NCBI GenBank assembly: GCA_903916195.1
Contig: CAIWVP010000118.1
Coordinates: 62,001-126,000 of the forward strand
Direction: 5' to 3'
Origin: an uncultured Verrucomicrobiota bacterium
GTDB taxonomy: Bacteria; Verrucomicrobiota; Verrucomicrobiia; Limisphaerales; UBA9464
DNA: 64,000 nt
Shown: one piece after another, positions 16,664 through 30,067 of the stretch
How positions within the stretch are numbered: the stretch's first letter is position 1
How the letters are laid out: each line of letters opens with the position of its first letter
Translations under genes and position numbers: made by a program
The notes under the pieces: model-generated
Seen by the model: the letters and a program-made list of their open reading frames with translations, nothing else
The model's database searches: none
Told to the model about the DNA's origin: nothing

Positions 16664-19600
16664 TCAAGGAGCGAGGATGACGCGATAGAAGCGTTCCGCA
16701 CGACCGAACGTCGCGGAATCGCTCACAGTGAACGTGCCCGTGCTGTTCACCTTGGTGCTGATGGTCGTCCATTGGATGAAATCGTTGGACGCTTGGACCT
16801 GGTAAGCCTGACCGAGCTGACCACGGACCTCGACCTGAGCTCCAGTATCGCCATAGCTCAGGAAACTCACGACGACCGGGATCGTCGGGTCCACTTCAGG
16901 ACGGACACGGAGCTGTACGTTGTCCAACCAAGCGGTGTCATCGCCGATGCTGTTCACGGCATCCTTGGTGTAGCGCCACTCGAAACGGTTGGCACCGGAA
17001 GGAACCGGGAAGGTGAACGTCGTCCACGGGACATCGCCGGACCAACGTTGGACCACCGCGCCGTTCACGGAGAACTCAAGCTGATCCCAGCCCGACTCGG
17101 AGCTGACCTTGAGATCGAACGTGCCTTCTCCAGTGAAGGAGTTCGCTTCGACCACCAAGGAACTCGATTGGTTGTCGGCGATGGTCCCGGCCTTCGCTGC
17201 GAAGCGTCCCAAGGAGACCGTGTTGGTCTGGACCGCCCAAGGAGCCGACCCGCTGGTCGCCCAAGCCAGATGCTTCAAGTCGCCGGATTCAAAGTCGTCG
17301 GTGAAAGGAATCGCCCGGAAATTGGCGGTCAGGTTCACGCTCCCCGCGACGACGACCTTCAGAGGGTTGTCCGTCGACTGGGTCGATCCCGTCCAACCGA
17401 TGAACTCGTAACGCGGATCGGCGATCGCGGTCAGATTCAAAACGGTGCCGTCGGCGTAGACTCCCTTGAGCACACCCGGGGCATTGCTGACCGACGCCGA
17501 AACGCTTCCACCCGCTCCGGCGATCACTTCGATCGCACGCACGGCGGCCTTCTCGAAGGAATGCGAAAGGCTGATGGCTCCCGTCGCGCCAGAGAACCCA
17601 TCCACGGCGATCCGGGCCGTCTGCCCGGAGCGCAAGGCGACGTAGACCGCGCTCGTGCTCGTGCCCGACTTCTCATCGTCATTCGATGCCAACAAAGTCA
17701 AGTTGTCGACCGCCGTCCCGAGGTACACACCCAGCAGTGTATCGAAGCTGGAAGTCGTGGTGCTGAGACCGAGCACACCGTCCGCGGGGGCGGTGAATTT
17801 CCACCAGACGGAATGTCCGCCTTCGCTGCCACCGTGCTGCGGTTCGCCGAACTCACGGCTCGCATTGACGTTGCTCCCCTTTTCGGTCCCGACCGATTCG
17901 ATGATCTCTGCTGCGGCGATGAAGCCGTCGTTGGCAACGCTCGCGGCGCGAAGATTGATGGTGATGCTCACCGAAGTGGAAACGTTCTCGGCGAAATCTT
18001 GGGCGACAGCGGTGACGGTGTTGATCCCCGTCTTCAAGGCCACTTTCGCTGACCAGACCCCGTTGGTGATACCGGCGGTCTGGCCGTTCACCAATACTTG
18101 CCTGACCTCGGAAGCGCCGGGTTCAGGGTCGATGGCGATACCACTGACGATCACTTGGTTCGTCGTCGCGATGAAACCGTTGTCCGGACTGGTGAACGCC
18201 ACCTGGGGCGCGACCGTGTCGACGACGGCATCCGGGGTCAAACGCAAGCGGAAGATACCACGACCGGCATCACCTTTTCCGATGACCGCTATCCGATAGG
18301 TGGTGCCCCCCACGGCGTTGAACGAGAACGTCGTGCTCGTTTTAGGAGTCGCAGGCACTCCGACGGCAACCTGCGAAAGCGTGTTCAGGCTGTCGCCGGT
18401 GAAGACACCGACCGCCACCGGCACACCGGTTCCGAAGGTATCGATCAACGTCGAACCGGACTTGACGGGGGTCCACGCGTACCAAAGCGATCCGACACCA
18501 TCGGCCCCTGCGAAGGTCAAGGTCTCGCCCGTTTCGAAGGAGGATAGTCGGGTGTCCTCGCTGCGGAACTGTTCACCCGCCAAAGCGATCTTCTTGGGTT
18601 TCTTGAACTGGTCGTTGTCGGGACGAGGCTGTACCGTGTAGCTGAACGAATTCGTGACCCCTTCCTTGCCTTTGGCGGCGGCGATCACGTTGAGGATGTA
18701 GAAACCCTTTGCGGCCGCCGGAAAAGTAGCGGAATAGTTCGCATCGAGAGCGATCACATCCGGGAGCACACCATTGTTGGTGAACACCAACGGGACATCG
18801 GTCAAACCGGGGCCGTTGATGGTGGCGACGATGGTCGCGTTGGTCACGGCGATCAAGTCGGTCACCCGGAGGTACACCGAGGAAGCGTTCCCCTCAAGCA
18901 GCGCCGAGCCGCTCGGCGGGGTGAGGGAAAGCTCCAATTTCCCGTCCACGATCCCGCTCACCGCGCGATAGGCGCTGACACGGCCACCGGTGATTGTCTT
19001 GCCGGCAAGTTCCGCGGTGGGAACGGCGGAATTCAAGATGCGTTGCCTGAGTTCGAACAGGTTGGCCTTCGGATTGGCGGACAACACCAGCGCCGCGACA
19101 CCCACGACATGCGGGCAGGCCATGCTCGTGCCGCTGATGACGTCGTAAGAACTATCGGACGAGGTCCAAGTCGAGTAGATGTCGACGCCGGGGGCACCGA
19201 TATGGACGGTGCGGTTGCCGAAGTTGGAGAAGTCGGCGAGCTGGTCTTTACGGTTGATCGCCGCGACCGAGATCATGTTGTCGAAGGCGTAGCTGGCAGG
19301 CGTGTCGAACTCGATGTCGTTGTTGGACGACGCATTGCCGGCTGCCGCGACAAACAGATGCCCTGCGCTGCCCGCAGCGAGGATGGCGTCCGCCAACGCC
19401 TGGTCTGCGCCTCCACCACCCCAACTGTTGTTGGAGATGGGGACCTTCTGCTTGACCGCGTACTGGATGCATTCGATGGCATCCGATAGGAAACCGCTCC
19501 CGTTGGAATCTAGGAATTTGAGGCCCATCAACGAGACCTTCCAAGCCACGCCGACATGGGGTTCACCGTTGTTCGCCGCCGCACCGATGGTGCCCGAGAC

Positions 19601-20320
19601 GTGCGTACCGTGGAAATTGTCGTCGTACGGATCACCGGAACCATTCAATGAATTGATGCCATGGACGTCGTCCACATACCCGTTCTTGTCGTCATCGATC
19701 CCATTGCCCGGAATCTCACCGGGATTTGTCCAAACGTTGGCGGCGAGGTCCCGATGCGTGTAGCGGATACCGGTGTCGATCACCGCCACCACCACGGAGT
19801 TCGTCCCGGTTGTGATATCCCAAGCCTTCACCACATCGATGTCGGCACCAGCGGCCCCCCCGTCTTGACCCGTGTTTTGGAGTCCCCAAAGGGTCCCATC
19901 ACGGAAGCGGAGGTCATCGGGAGCTGCGTTCGCCGTCACCACGAAATCCGGCTCCACATACTCGAAGAGGCCGCTGGATTTGAGATACTCGATGCGCTCC
20001 GCCATCCGGCGGAGACGCATGTCCGATGTCAAGATCGCCGCCGTGGTCAACCCGCCCTTGGGCTCGTCCAAACTCAACAGACCGGGAACGAGGGAATACT
20101 CCTTCCGTACGTTCAGGCCGACCGACGCGATCTTGGCAAACGCAGCGGGGCGGATGCGAGATCCGGTCCCGATGGCATCCTGCTTGTGTTTGGCGAAAAT
20201 CCGCGTGGCATGGGCCTTTTGGCCCGAGATCACGATGGTGTCGGAACCCTCTTCCGCGCGTAGAACGGCCCCGGAAAGCAGGAGACCTACGGCAAGAACC
20301 CAAAGTCGCTGGCGAAGCAT
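16664..20320 (-). CDS. Large secreted S8 subtilisin-like protease with C-terminal repeat/accessory domains
   Basis: Signal peptide; triad motifs VVAVIDTGIRYTHRDL, HGTHVSGTIGA and GTSMACPHVVGVAALVL; InlB-like repeat YEFIGWTGSTQSTDNPLKVVVAGSVNLTANF; C-terminal YQVQASNDFIQWTT...RFYRVILAP. Confidence 0.92.
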   Translation of the reverse strand: MLRQRLWVLAVGLLLSGAVLRAEEGSDTIVISGQKAHATRIFAKHKQDAIGTGSRIRPAAFAKIASVGLNVRKEYSLVPGLLSLDEPKGGLTTAAILTSDMRLRRMAERIEYLKSSGLFEYVEPDFVVTANAAPDDLRFRDGTLWGLQNTGQDGGAAGADIDVVKAWDITTGTNSVVVAVIDTGIRYTHRDLAANVWTNPGEIPGNGIDDDKNGYVDDVHGINSLNGSGDPYDDNFHGTHVSGTIGAAANNGEPHVGVAWKVSLMGLKFLDSNGSGFLSDAIECIQYAVKQKVPISNNSWGGGGADQALADAILAAGSAGHLFVAAAGNASSNNDIEFDTPASYAFDNMISVAAINRKDQLADFSNFGNRTVHIGAPGVDIYSTWTSSDSSYDVISGTSMACPHVVGVAALVLSANPKANLFELRQRILNSAVPTAELAGKTITGGRVSAYRAVSGIVDGKLELSLTPPSGSALLEGNASSVYLRVTDLIAVTNATIVATINGPGLTDVPLVFTNNGVLPDVIALDANYSATFPAAAKGFYILNVIAAAKGKEGVTNSFSYTVQPRPDNDQFKKPKKIALAGEQFRSEDTRLSSFETGETLTFAGADGVGSLWYAWTPVKSGSTLIDTFGTGVPVAVGVFTGDSLNTLSQVAVGVPATPKTSTTFSFNAVGGTTYRIAVIGKGDAGRGIFRLRLTPDAVVDTVAPQVAFTSPDNGFIATTNQVIVSGIAIDPEPGASEVRQVLVNGQTAGITNGVWSAKVALKTGINTVTAVAQDFAENVSTSVSITINLRAASVANDGFIAAAEIIESVGTEKGSNVNASREFGEPQHGGSEGGHSVWWKFTAPADGVLGLSTTTSSFDTLLGVYLGTAVDNLTLLASNDDEKSGTSTSAVYVALRSGQTARIAVDGFSGATGAISLSHSFEKAAVRAIEVIAGAGGSVSASVSNAPGVLKGVYADGTVLNLTAIADPRYEFIGWTGSTQSTDNPLKVVVAGSVNLTANFRAIPFTDDFESGDLKHLAWATSGSAPWAVQTNTVSLGRFAAKAGTIADNQSSSLVVEANSFTGEGTFDLKVSSESGWDQLEFSVNGAVVQRWSGDVPWTTFTFPVPSGANRFEWRYTKDAVNSIGDDTAWLDNVQLRVRPEVDPTIPVVVSFLSYGDTGAQVEVRGQLGQAYQVQASNDFIQWTTISTKVNSTGTFTVSDSATFGRAERFYRVILAP

Positions 20321-20350
20321 AATCAGATGACGTCGAAAGATGGAGCTAAC

Positions 20351-23266
20351 TCAGGGCTCGTAGGTCACACGGAAATAACGCGCCGCGCCGTCCACCGGCA
20401 CCAGTTCACGGACGCTGAGCGGCACGGACACCGGCGCACTATTGGTCACGCGGGACACCAGGTCCCACAACGGCGAGATCAGCGAGTTCGCGGCCTCGAC
20501 GCGGTAGATGGTCTTCGGTGCTCCGATCCAATTGATCTCGGTCGTGAGCGGCGGAAGGTCGATGACCTTGCTGGTCACCGGGACGCCACCGAACGGTGTC
20601 GTGTCGAATCCATTGGAGATACCATCGCTGTCGGAGTCGATCGACTTGCTATCGAACAGCGCGCGATTGATGCGGATGGTCCTCCCGTTGCCCAACGCCA
20701 CATCCACACCGCTCCGGGGGCCGGCATACGACGAGACCCACTTGACGTGACCACCCAAGGCCCCGTTCAGCTTCTCAACCGGGATGTTGGAATCGGCGAA
20801 GTAGAGCGTCATCCCCGACCCGATCTCGATATAGGAGGCCAAATCATCGACGATAGCCGAATTCAGCTCGAGATAGTCGACATAGAGCGCGTTCTTCGCG
20901 CCGGTCTCGGTGAGGGTCAAGAAGCTGTCCGGAGCCAAGTTGAGCACCAAGTGGCCGATGACCGCATTGTTGACGAAACCGGCCGCCTCGGCGCCCAAGT
21001 CTGCGCCCGGCCAAGAGATGTCCGCTGTTCCACCCTCGGTGGTGTTCACCTCAAAGTTGGACCCCAACAAGCTGCTGACCTTCGGAAGGGATGCAAGCGA
21101 GAACCCGTAGCTGCTGACGAAGGTGGTCGGTGTGGTGATTCCGCCGTCGGTGAGCGAATCGGATACGGCCAATTGGAGCCCTCGACTGCTCCGCACGCTT
21201 CCGCCGCGCACCTTCAGCGTGGTTGCCGTCAACGAGATATCCCTCGGCGAACGGACCAGACTATCGTTTCCGTCGAGAGCCGCCGATCCAGCGACAATCG
21301 CGATGGGCCCGAACGACGACTGCAAGGAGCCCGAATTCTGGAAAACCTTTGAGGTGATCGAGAACCCGGTCGCTAGATTCGTCCGCGAGTTGTTGTACAC
21401 TTCGTAGGGCGTCAAGCGATCACTCCCGAAATTCGCAAAACCGGCGATATTTAGGATTCCACGGTTGGTGAGATAACGAAGATTCGGGGCGTTCGTGGCG
21501 CCGAAGTTGAAAAGTGTGTTGACCGAGAGAGTGCCCAGCTTGAATTCGCCGTCGATGGCCAGGCTGTCAGAACTGGTCTCGAATCTGCGGGAAATTGTGA
21601 CCTTGTCGACCACAGTCGTGTTGGTCGCACGGGCATTCAAACCCGTGATGTCGACCGACCCGATGGTGTCCAACGCGCTCGAAACCAAGAGCACATGAAA
21701 CACGGTCTGATATTCTTGGACCGTCACGTCCGAATTCGTCGTGCCGTCGGAACCCACCGTCGTGTTGGTCACATTCACCGAAAACCCGTTGGTCCACAGC
21801 GTGCTCCATGCTTGGATCGTGCCCGAAGCGACCCGGGTAACGGAAGGAGCGGCAAGATTCTGGAGCACCAAGTTCCCGTCGGTGGAATCCAAGTCGTAAT
21901 AGAGGTACGGCACATCGATCACCGCGCCGGCGGAACTCACCAAGTTCTTGGTCTTGGCGTTGACGACACCGACACCCCGGATACGAGCGTCCTTCAGATT
22001 GAGGTTGTCCGCGTTGATCTCGAGCCGCCCGCCATAGTTGGTGATATCGGCATCAGGAAGATTGGCTCCGAAGGTCAACTGCCCGTTGATGTAAGCTTTG
22101 TAGGCGGAATAGAAGGCCGGGACGATGGCGTTGGTGTAGGCCATGCCGTTGGTGAACTCGGGGGAGAGGAACTTCGTGAACGTATCGTTGGTCAACGTGC
22201 CGTTGGGGCGTTTGCCGCCGACACCGTTGCGATAGATGTCGAAATTCTCAGGCCGGAACGAAGGCCGGAACGAGCCGGTGAGACCATTGGTGTTCAAGAA
22301 CACGTTGGTCTCGGCGAACAGCAACGAATCGGCGGTCAAAGTATCCGAGAGCCAGATCGACTTGAGTTGCTTCTGCCGGGTGATGACATTGGTCTCGAAC
22401 GCGCTGAACTGCACGGTCGGGATCTTGAAGCGGTTTGTCCGTTCCAGGCTATCGGCGAACGACACATCCACATTGATGTTGGTGTTACCGTTGAGCACGA
22501 ACACCGCTTGGATGATCTGGTTGGTCGGGGTCTTGGGCGGTCCGTCGAACTGCTGATAGACGTACGCCGCAGGGGACTTCAACGCCATCGCGATCTGCCC
22601 GTCCGGGAACACACGATAGTTCGGCGTGGTGACCTGAGCACCGTTCGGGAGCAAGCGGAAGAACGAGGCCAGAGGCAGATCGACTGTGTTGGTGCCCCAA
22701 TGAAGGTCGGTCACACCCGTCGCACCGACGAAAAGATTGGTCTCGGTGATATAGCCGTCGCTGAGGCTGTTCCCGTCCAACGTGCCGAGGTCCAGTTTGC
22801 CACGTTCCAGGTCGACGTTCTGACCGGTCAGGCGGATCAAACCGTCCGCCGGCACGGTGAAAGTGCCCCGGTTGACGATGTTGGTCGCGTTCAGCACCAC
22901 ATAGGGCCGGCCGGTGATCCCCGCACCTTGCTCGTTCCGGATCACCGACGCTGGACGACGATAGCCCGTGGCACCGTTTACGTACTCGAAGCGCACACCA
23001 CCGTTCTCGGTGTTGCCCCCGAGAAAACCTTGTCCGCCAGTCAAGGCGTTCGCCAAGATGGTCCCCGAATTGGTGAAATAAAGGGTGTTCTGGGTCTCGA
23101 ACGGCAATTCCGTGGAGATCTGGATCAACCCGTTGTTGACGAACGAAACATCGTCGATGATCGGGACGACGGTGACGGCGCCGTTGTTGATATAACCGTG
23201 CGCCATCTGCCCGCTGCACAGGGTCACCAACACCGCCAAGACCGACAAAAATGGAAAGCGTTTCAT
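20351..23266 (-). CDS. Large secreted/surface protein, possibly beta-helical
   Basis: Signal peptide MKRFPFLSVLAVLVTLCSGQMAHG; N/T/G-rich repetitive body; DSDSDGISNGFD Ca-binding-like motif; C-terminal YRVEAANSLISPLWDLVS...ARYFRVTYEP. Confidence 0.75.
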   Translation of the reverse strand: MKRFPFLSVLAVLVTLCSGQMAHGYINNGAVTVVPIIDDVSFVNNGLIQISTELPFETQNTLYFTNSGTILANALTGGQGFLGGNTENGGVRFEYVNGATGYRRPASVIRNEQGAGITGRPYVVLNATNIVNRGTFTVPADGLIRLTGQNVDLERGKLDLGTLDGNSLSDGYITETNLFVGATGVTDLHWGTNTVDLPLASFFRLLPNGAQVTTPNYRVFPDGQIAMALKSPAAYVYQQFDGPPKTPTNQIIQAVFVLNGNTNINVDVSFADSLERTNRFKIPTVQFSAFETNVITRQKQLKSIWLSDTLTADSLLFAETNVFLNTNGLTGSFRPSFRPENFDIYRNGVGGKRPNGTLTNDTFTKFLSPEFTNGMAYTNAIVPAFYSAYKAYINGQLTFGANLPDADITNYGGRLEINADNLNLKDARIRGVGVVNAKTKNLVSSAGAVIDVPYLYYDLDSTDGNLVLQNLAAPSVTRVASGTIQAWSTLWTNGFSVNVTNTTVGSDGTTNSDVTVQEYQTVFHVLLVSSALDTIGSVDITGLNARATNTTVVDKVTISRRFETSSDSLAIDGEFKLGTLSVNTLFNFGATNAPNLRYLTNRGILNIAGFANFGSDRLTPYEVYNNSRTNLATGFSITSKVFQNSGSLQSSFGPIAIVAGSAALDGNDSLVRSPRDISLTATTLKVRGGSVRSSRGLQLAVSDSLTDGGITTPTTFVSSYGFSLASLPKVSSLLGSNFEVNTTEGGTADISWPGADLGAEAAGFVNNAVIGHLVLNLAPDSFLTLTETGAKNALYVDYLELNSAIVDDLASYIEIGSGMTLYFADSNIPVEKLNGALGGHVKWVSSYAGPRSGVDVALGNGRTIRINRALFDSKSIDSDSDGISNGFDTTPFGGVPVTSKVIDLPPLTTEINWIGAPKTIYRVEAANSLISPLWDLVSRVTNSAPVSVPLSVRELVPVDGAARYFRVTYEP

Positions 23267-23294
23267 GTCTTTGGACTAGTTCGGTAGTTGGCGT

Positions 23295-24845
23295 TCAGCG
23301 TCCTCCGAGAACCAATTTCTCGATCTCCTTCAGGGATGTTCCTGTGGGGTAGATCACCGGCGCGTTGGTGGACCCGTCGAACGAGCCCCATCCATTGAAG
23401 AGGAAGCCGTCTGCTTCTCCGGTTTCCTCAGTGTTGATAAAATATCGTCCAAGCTTGCTGAAGGCAATGACCTTCCCGGTGTCGATCAATCCAGGGCCTA
23501 CCAGCTCAGTATCTTGGATACCACCGACGCGATTCAGAGCTGAGTTATCGATGTAGCCATCGGCCGTCACCCGAGACAATATCGGGACGTGGTCGACCAC
23601 TCCAAGGTCGCCTGCGCTGAAGAGCACATCGGGCAAGGTCACCTGGCGTGCGACGGCTTGGACTCGGGTAGTTCTGTTGGTCACATATCGGTCGAGCCAG
23701 GTCACCAAATACGGCGTCGTGGACGCCCCAAGGATCGAATCGTAGCCGATTTGCACGAACTTGTATTTCCCGACCCCTGGCCGCAAGGCATTGACAACCC
23801 TGGGCAATCCGGTGGTCGCCGCAGTGACGACGACTGCGTTGGTGGCCACATTGGTGCTCACCGTGACGGTGGACCAAGGTGGGTTTGCGCTACCCGTGCC
23901 GCCAGCGAACACCGAGAACACCGGGCTCCAAGGCTCTCCAAAACCACCCGAAAATCCGCCGGTCGACCCACCACCGATACCGCCACTACCCACACTCGTC
24001 CCGCCGCTCACTCCGATTGCTCCTCCAGTGGAGGCGATCACGTCGGGCAACAGACTTTCCACGGCATAGTTCGTGGTGCCCAACATGTACCGGAAGGCGG
24101 CGATGTCCTCACGAGTCAGGGCCGGGAAATAGGATCCAAATCCGAAGGCCAAAGATGCACCTCGACCGGCAAATCCGAACGATTGATCGAAATTGGCCAC
24201 TGTGGTAAACGCAGGGGCCAAAGGATCTACAGGAAAATTTACCGCTTTCCATTCGGCGGTGCCGGTCTGGAAAATCTGATAGGTGAACTGGAATCCGTTG
24301 ATGGAGCTGGATTGCTGCAACGTCACGGGATCAAAGTTCGGGTTGAAGACCGAGAAATGGTCCACTTGGTTTGCATCGGTATAATGCGCCCGGATGGACC
24401 AGATGAAATTCTCTGGAGCGGCTACTCCGAGTTGTTCCACCATAAACGCAAGAGCGGTGGTCTTGAGGTCGATGATCGAGAGAGCGCTGGCCGTCGCGTT
24501 GTGGCGAAGGGTGACCGTCGGGAATTCCTCGAGCGTGGTGCTCATTGAATCGGCCGCCGGGATGTCGTTGAGCACCTTCATCGCTGATTCGATGGCCGCT
24601 ACTCCGCTGGCACCAAAGAACCGGAGGAACGACGCATCATACGCGTAGGTCAGAACAGGCATGTTGAAGCGATAGGCTTCGCCCAAGTTCATCGGCCCGC
24701 CCACGAGCGCACCGTATTTTGGTGACAATCCCACCTCGTCCGTCATCCAAGAGGCACGCGCCCCGAGAAGAGAGAACGCGCTCGCTTGTCTCGGTGCCAA
24801 GAGCACCAACGATGCGACCAACAGCGCAAAAATGTGACGCGACAT
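23295..24845 (-). CDS. Secreted protein of unknown function
   Basis: Signal peptide MSRHIFALLVASLVLLAPRQASA. Start trimmed to ATG at 24845. Confidence 0.72.
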   Translation of the reverse strand: MSRHIFALLVASLVLLAPRQASAFSLLGARASWMTDEVGLSPKYGALVGGPMNLGEAYRFNMPVLTYAYDASFLRFFGASGVAAIESAMKVLNDIPAADSMSTTLEEFPTVTLRHNATASALSIIDLKTTALAFMVEQLGVAAPENFIWSIRAHYTDANQVDHFSVFNPNFDPVTLQQSSSINGFQFTYQIFQTGTAEWKAVNFPVDPLAPAFTTVANFDQSFGFAGRGASLAFGFGSYFPALTREDIAAFRYMLGTTNYAVESLLPDVIASTGGAIGVSGGTSVGSGGIGGGSTGGFSGGFGEPWSPVFSVFAGGTGSANPPWSTVTVSTNVATNAVVVTAATTGLPRVVNALRPGVGKYKFVQIGYDSILGASTTPYLVTWLDRYVTNRTTRVQAVARQVTLPDVLFSAGDLGVVDHVPILSRVTADGYIDNSALNRVGGIQDTELVGPGLIDTGKVIAFSKLGRYFINTEETGEADGFLFNGWGSFDGSTNAPVIYPTGTSLKEIEKLVLGGR

Positions 24846-24852
24846 AACGAAA

Positions 24853-26358
24853 TCAAGGAAGGCGGACGACGCGGAAGAACGTTCCACTGACGGTGTTGAT
24901 CGGGAACGTGACGGAATCCGAAGAACCAGCCGCCAAGCGGTCAGTCTTGTCGGCACCATCCCAGTTCGACGCATTCGTAGAGCGTTGCACCTGGTAGGTA
25001 CGGCCGGTGTCGGTCGCCCAAGACAACTTCACACCGTCGGCGGTCTTGACGATGTCGCAGGAGAGTTTGGCAATCGATGCCGGAGCGGCGAATTTGCGTG
25101 CGACCAGATCAAACCCGCTTTCCAGCGAGTTGAACGATGTCCAGACGGTCAACACCCTGCCGGTTGAGTCCGCGGCGATCACCGGATCCTTTTGTTGGCT
25201 GATGGTCGTCTGGTTGATTCCGAACTCCTCGTCGAGCAGATCCAATGTCGGGTTGAAGCTGCGAGCGAAGACACCGTCACGGGAACCGTCTTGTCCCATG
25301 CTGCTCCACGTCGCCATCACGGAACCGTTCACCGCGGCCAATCGGGGCGCGAGTTGGTCCGATTTGAGAAAGGTGTTGAGCCGGACATTGGGTTTGATGG
25401 CCACGCCGTCCCGGTTGAAGGAGCCGGCCATGATGTCCCAACCATTCGCGGCCACATCGTGGTCGCGTTCGGCCCATGCGGCGACGAATCCGCCATCCGC
25501 GGTCGCGACGACCGACGGAGTGGCCGCCAGATTGAGACCCTGGTTCAGTCGCATCTCACCCGAGGTCGCTTTGGCGGAAGGTCCGAAGACCCGTGCATAG
25601 ACATCGCAAAGGATGTCGCGGGACGGATTGTTCCGTTGCCCCTCGGAGACCCAGGCGATGGTGAAACCACCGTCGGGCATCGCAGTCACGGACGGGGAAC
25701 GCTGGTTGGAGGCGGTCGTCGAATTGACCTGGAACTTGCCCCCGATCTTGACGCCGCTGGACGAGAGGCGTTGGGCGAAGACCCCGAAGCCGCTCCCGTC
25801 ATCGCCGTAGTTGGCCCACGTCACGAGCACGCTTCCGTCCTTGAGGGTGGTCGCGCTGATGTTCTGGTTCTGTCCGCCGCCCGCCGCACCGATCTCCAGA
25901 TCATCTCCGAGGAAGTTGGCCGTGTTGCCGCCACCGGGCCGCAGGAACCGACCGTATATCCCCTGCTTCCCGAGCGGTCCACCGCGCCAGAAAAAGGCGG
26001 CGCCGCCATCGGACAATTGGACGACCTGCGGTTCTTCGTGACTGCCTTCGACGGCGGAGTTGACGACAAACGACCGGTACCAACCGGTCAGCGCCCGGTT
26101 CAGGCGACGAGCCCGGATCGTGTACGTGCCGGCGGCTCCGCTGTTCTCTTGCCAGACGACGTAACCTCCCTCGGCGTTGATCGCCACGGCGGGGCTCGTC
26201 TGGTCGCCAGCAGGGACGCCCAACGGCAGGAATTCACCACCGTCGTCGACAAAGCCGGTGGAACCCAGCCCGACCCATGCGGACAGCACCGCGACTCCGG
26301 CAGCCATCCCGGCGCGCCCTAGGCGTGGTCGCTGTGCGTTGAAACTCAGACTCGGCAT
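24853..26358 (-). CDS. Secreted repeat protein, possibly beta-propeller-like
   Basis: Repeats of the type DGGFTIAWVSE, DGGFVAAWAER, DGSVLVTWANYGDDGSG; C-terminal YQVQRSTNASNWDG...TFFRVVRLP. Confidence 0.75.
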   Translation of the reverse strand: MPSLSFNAQRPRLGRAGMAAGVAVLSAWVGLGSTGFVDDGGEFLPLGVPAGDQTSPAVAINAEGGYVVWQENSGAAGTYTIRARRLNRALTGWYRSFVVNSAVEGSHEEPQVVQLSDGGAAFFWRGGPLGKQGIYGRFLRPGGGNTANFLGDDLEIGAAGGGQNQNISATTLKDGSVLVTWANYGDDGSGFGVFAQRLSSSGVKIGGKFQVNSTTASNQRSPSVTAMPDGGFTIAWVSEGQRNNPSRDILCDVYARVFGPSAKATSGEMRLNQGLNLAATPSVVATADGGFVAAWAERDHDVAANGWDIMAGSFNRDGVAIKPNVRLNTFLKSDQLAPRLAAVNGSVMATWSSMGQDGSRDGVFARSFNPTLDLLDEEFGINQTTISQQKDPVIAADSTGRVLTVWTSFNSLESGFDLVARKFAAPASIAKLSCDIVKTADGVKLSWATDTGRTYQVQRSTNASNWDGADKTDRLAAGSSDSVTFPINTVSGTFFRVVRLP

Positions 26359-26446
26359 ATGCTTGTTAGATGTAATGGCCGTTCACAGACGTCAACATTC
26401 GTTCCCCGCATCCGCCTCAGGCCCGTGGGCCATTGGCAGACCCTCA

Positions 26447-29221
<2,775 letters not shown>

Positions 29222-29269
29222 GGGGTTCTTCTCGGTTGGAACTCGAAAGCGTAACAGGTCGGGCTCTGA

Positions 29270-30064
29270 TCAGGGCGCAAGGGAAAGCTTGATGGTGGTG
29301 CGGACTTGATTAGGCGCTGAGACTACAAGCTCGTCTTTTTGGATGGCAACAATCTTGTACGACACACCGGACAACACCAAGGATTCATCGGCACGTTTAG
29401 CGGTGAAATTTTTGTTCTCGGCCTCGTAACGCAGGTCCGCGGCGAAATCCATGCCTTTGGTGAAGGCCTTGTCCTTGGTCAAGGTGACGCGCTCGTTGCC
29501 GGACAGCACCTCGATAACGACTTCCGTCGGATTGTCCTTCGGGCCATGCACCTCGCGGAGGACGAAAAGATCATTCTTGGTCCCCTCGGTCAGCGAGATG
29601 GTTGTCGCGCGGCGTTTGGCGGGTTGTTTCTCGTAATCCCGCGCGACAACGAACTGGTAGCGGTAGGGCTCACCGGTGCCGGCGACCGATGCGTAGGTCA
29701 CGGAAAGATTGAGAGGGTGGGTGGCGGTCAGCGTCAGACCTTCGGCACCGCGGCCGCCCTTGTCGCCGACCGGAGCGATGCTGGCGTCGGCCTTGCGGAT
29801 CCAAGTACCCGGATTGAATGTCTTGTGCTCACCGGAGAGCGTGACCACCGAAGCCTTCGAGAGCCGCTCCAACGAAGCCATACTTCCGGCAAGTTCAACC
29901 GGCTTGAGGGGCTTTTGTTTGCCTCCTACTTTCTGCTGGAGCTGCTCCGCCAGCTTTTGCCGTTCATCACCGGCGCGCATCGTGAGCAGCAGCGACGTCG
30001 CGGCGACGCCGAGCAAGACGACACCGAGGACGATCTTCTCGTAATGCTTTTTGAGGAATTGCAT
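29270..30064 (-). CDS. PilP-like inner-membrane-anchored periplasmic protein (Amuc_1099-like position)
   Basis: MQFLKKHYEKIVLGVVLLGVAATSLLLTM single TM; C-terminal GVSYKIVAIQKDELVVSAP; directly upstream of the secretin. Assignment mainly positional. Confidence 0.6.
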   Translation of the reverse strand: MQFLKKHYEKIVLGVVLLGVAATSLLLTMRAGDERQKLAEQLQQKVGGKQKPLKPVELAGSMASLERLSKASVVTLSGEHKTFNPGTWIRKADASIAPVGDKGGRGAEGLTLTATHPLNLSVTYASVAGTGEPYRYQFVVARDYEKQPAKRRATTISLTEGTKNDLFVLREVHGPKDNPTEVVIEVLSGNERVTLTKDKAFTKGMDFAADLRYEAENKNFTAKRADESLVLSGVSYKIVAIQKDELVVSAPNQVRTTIKLSLAP

Positions 30065-30067
30065 GTG

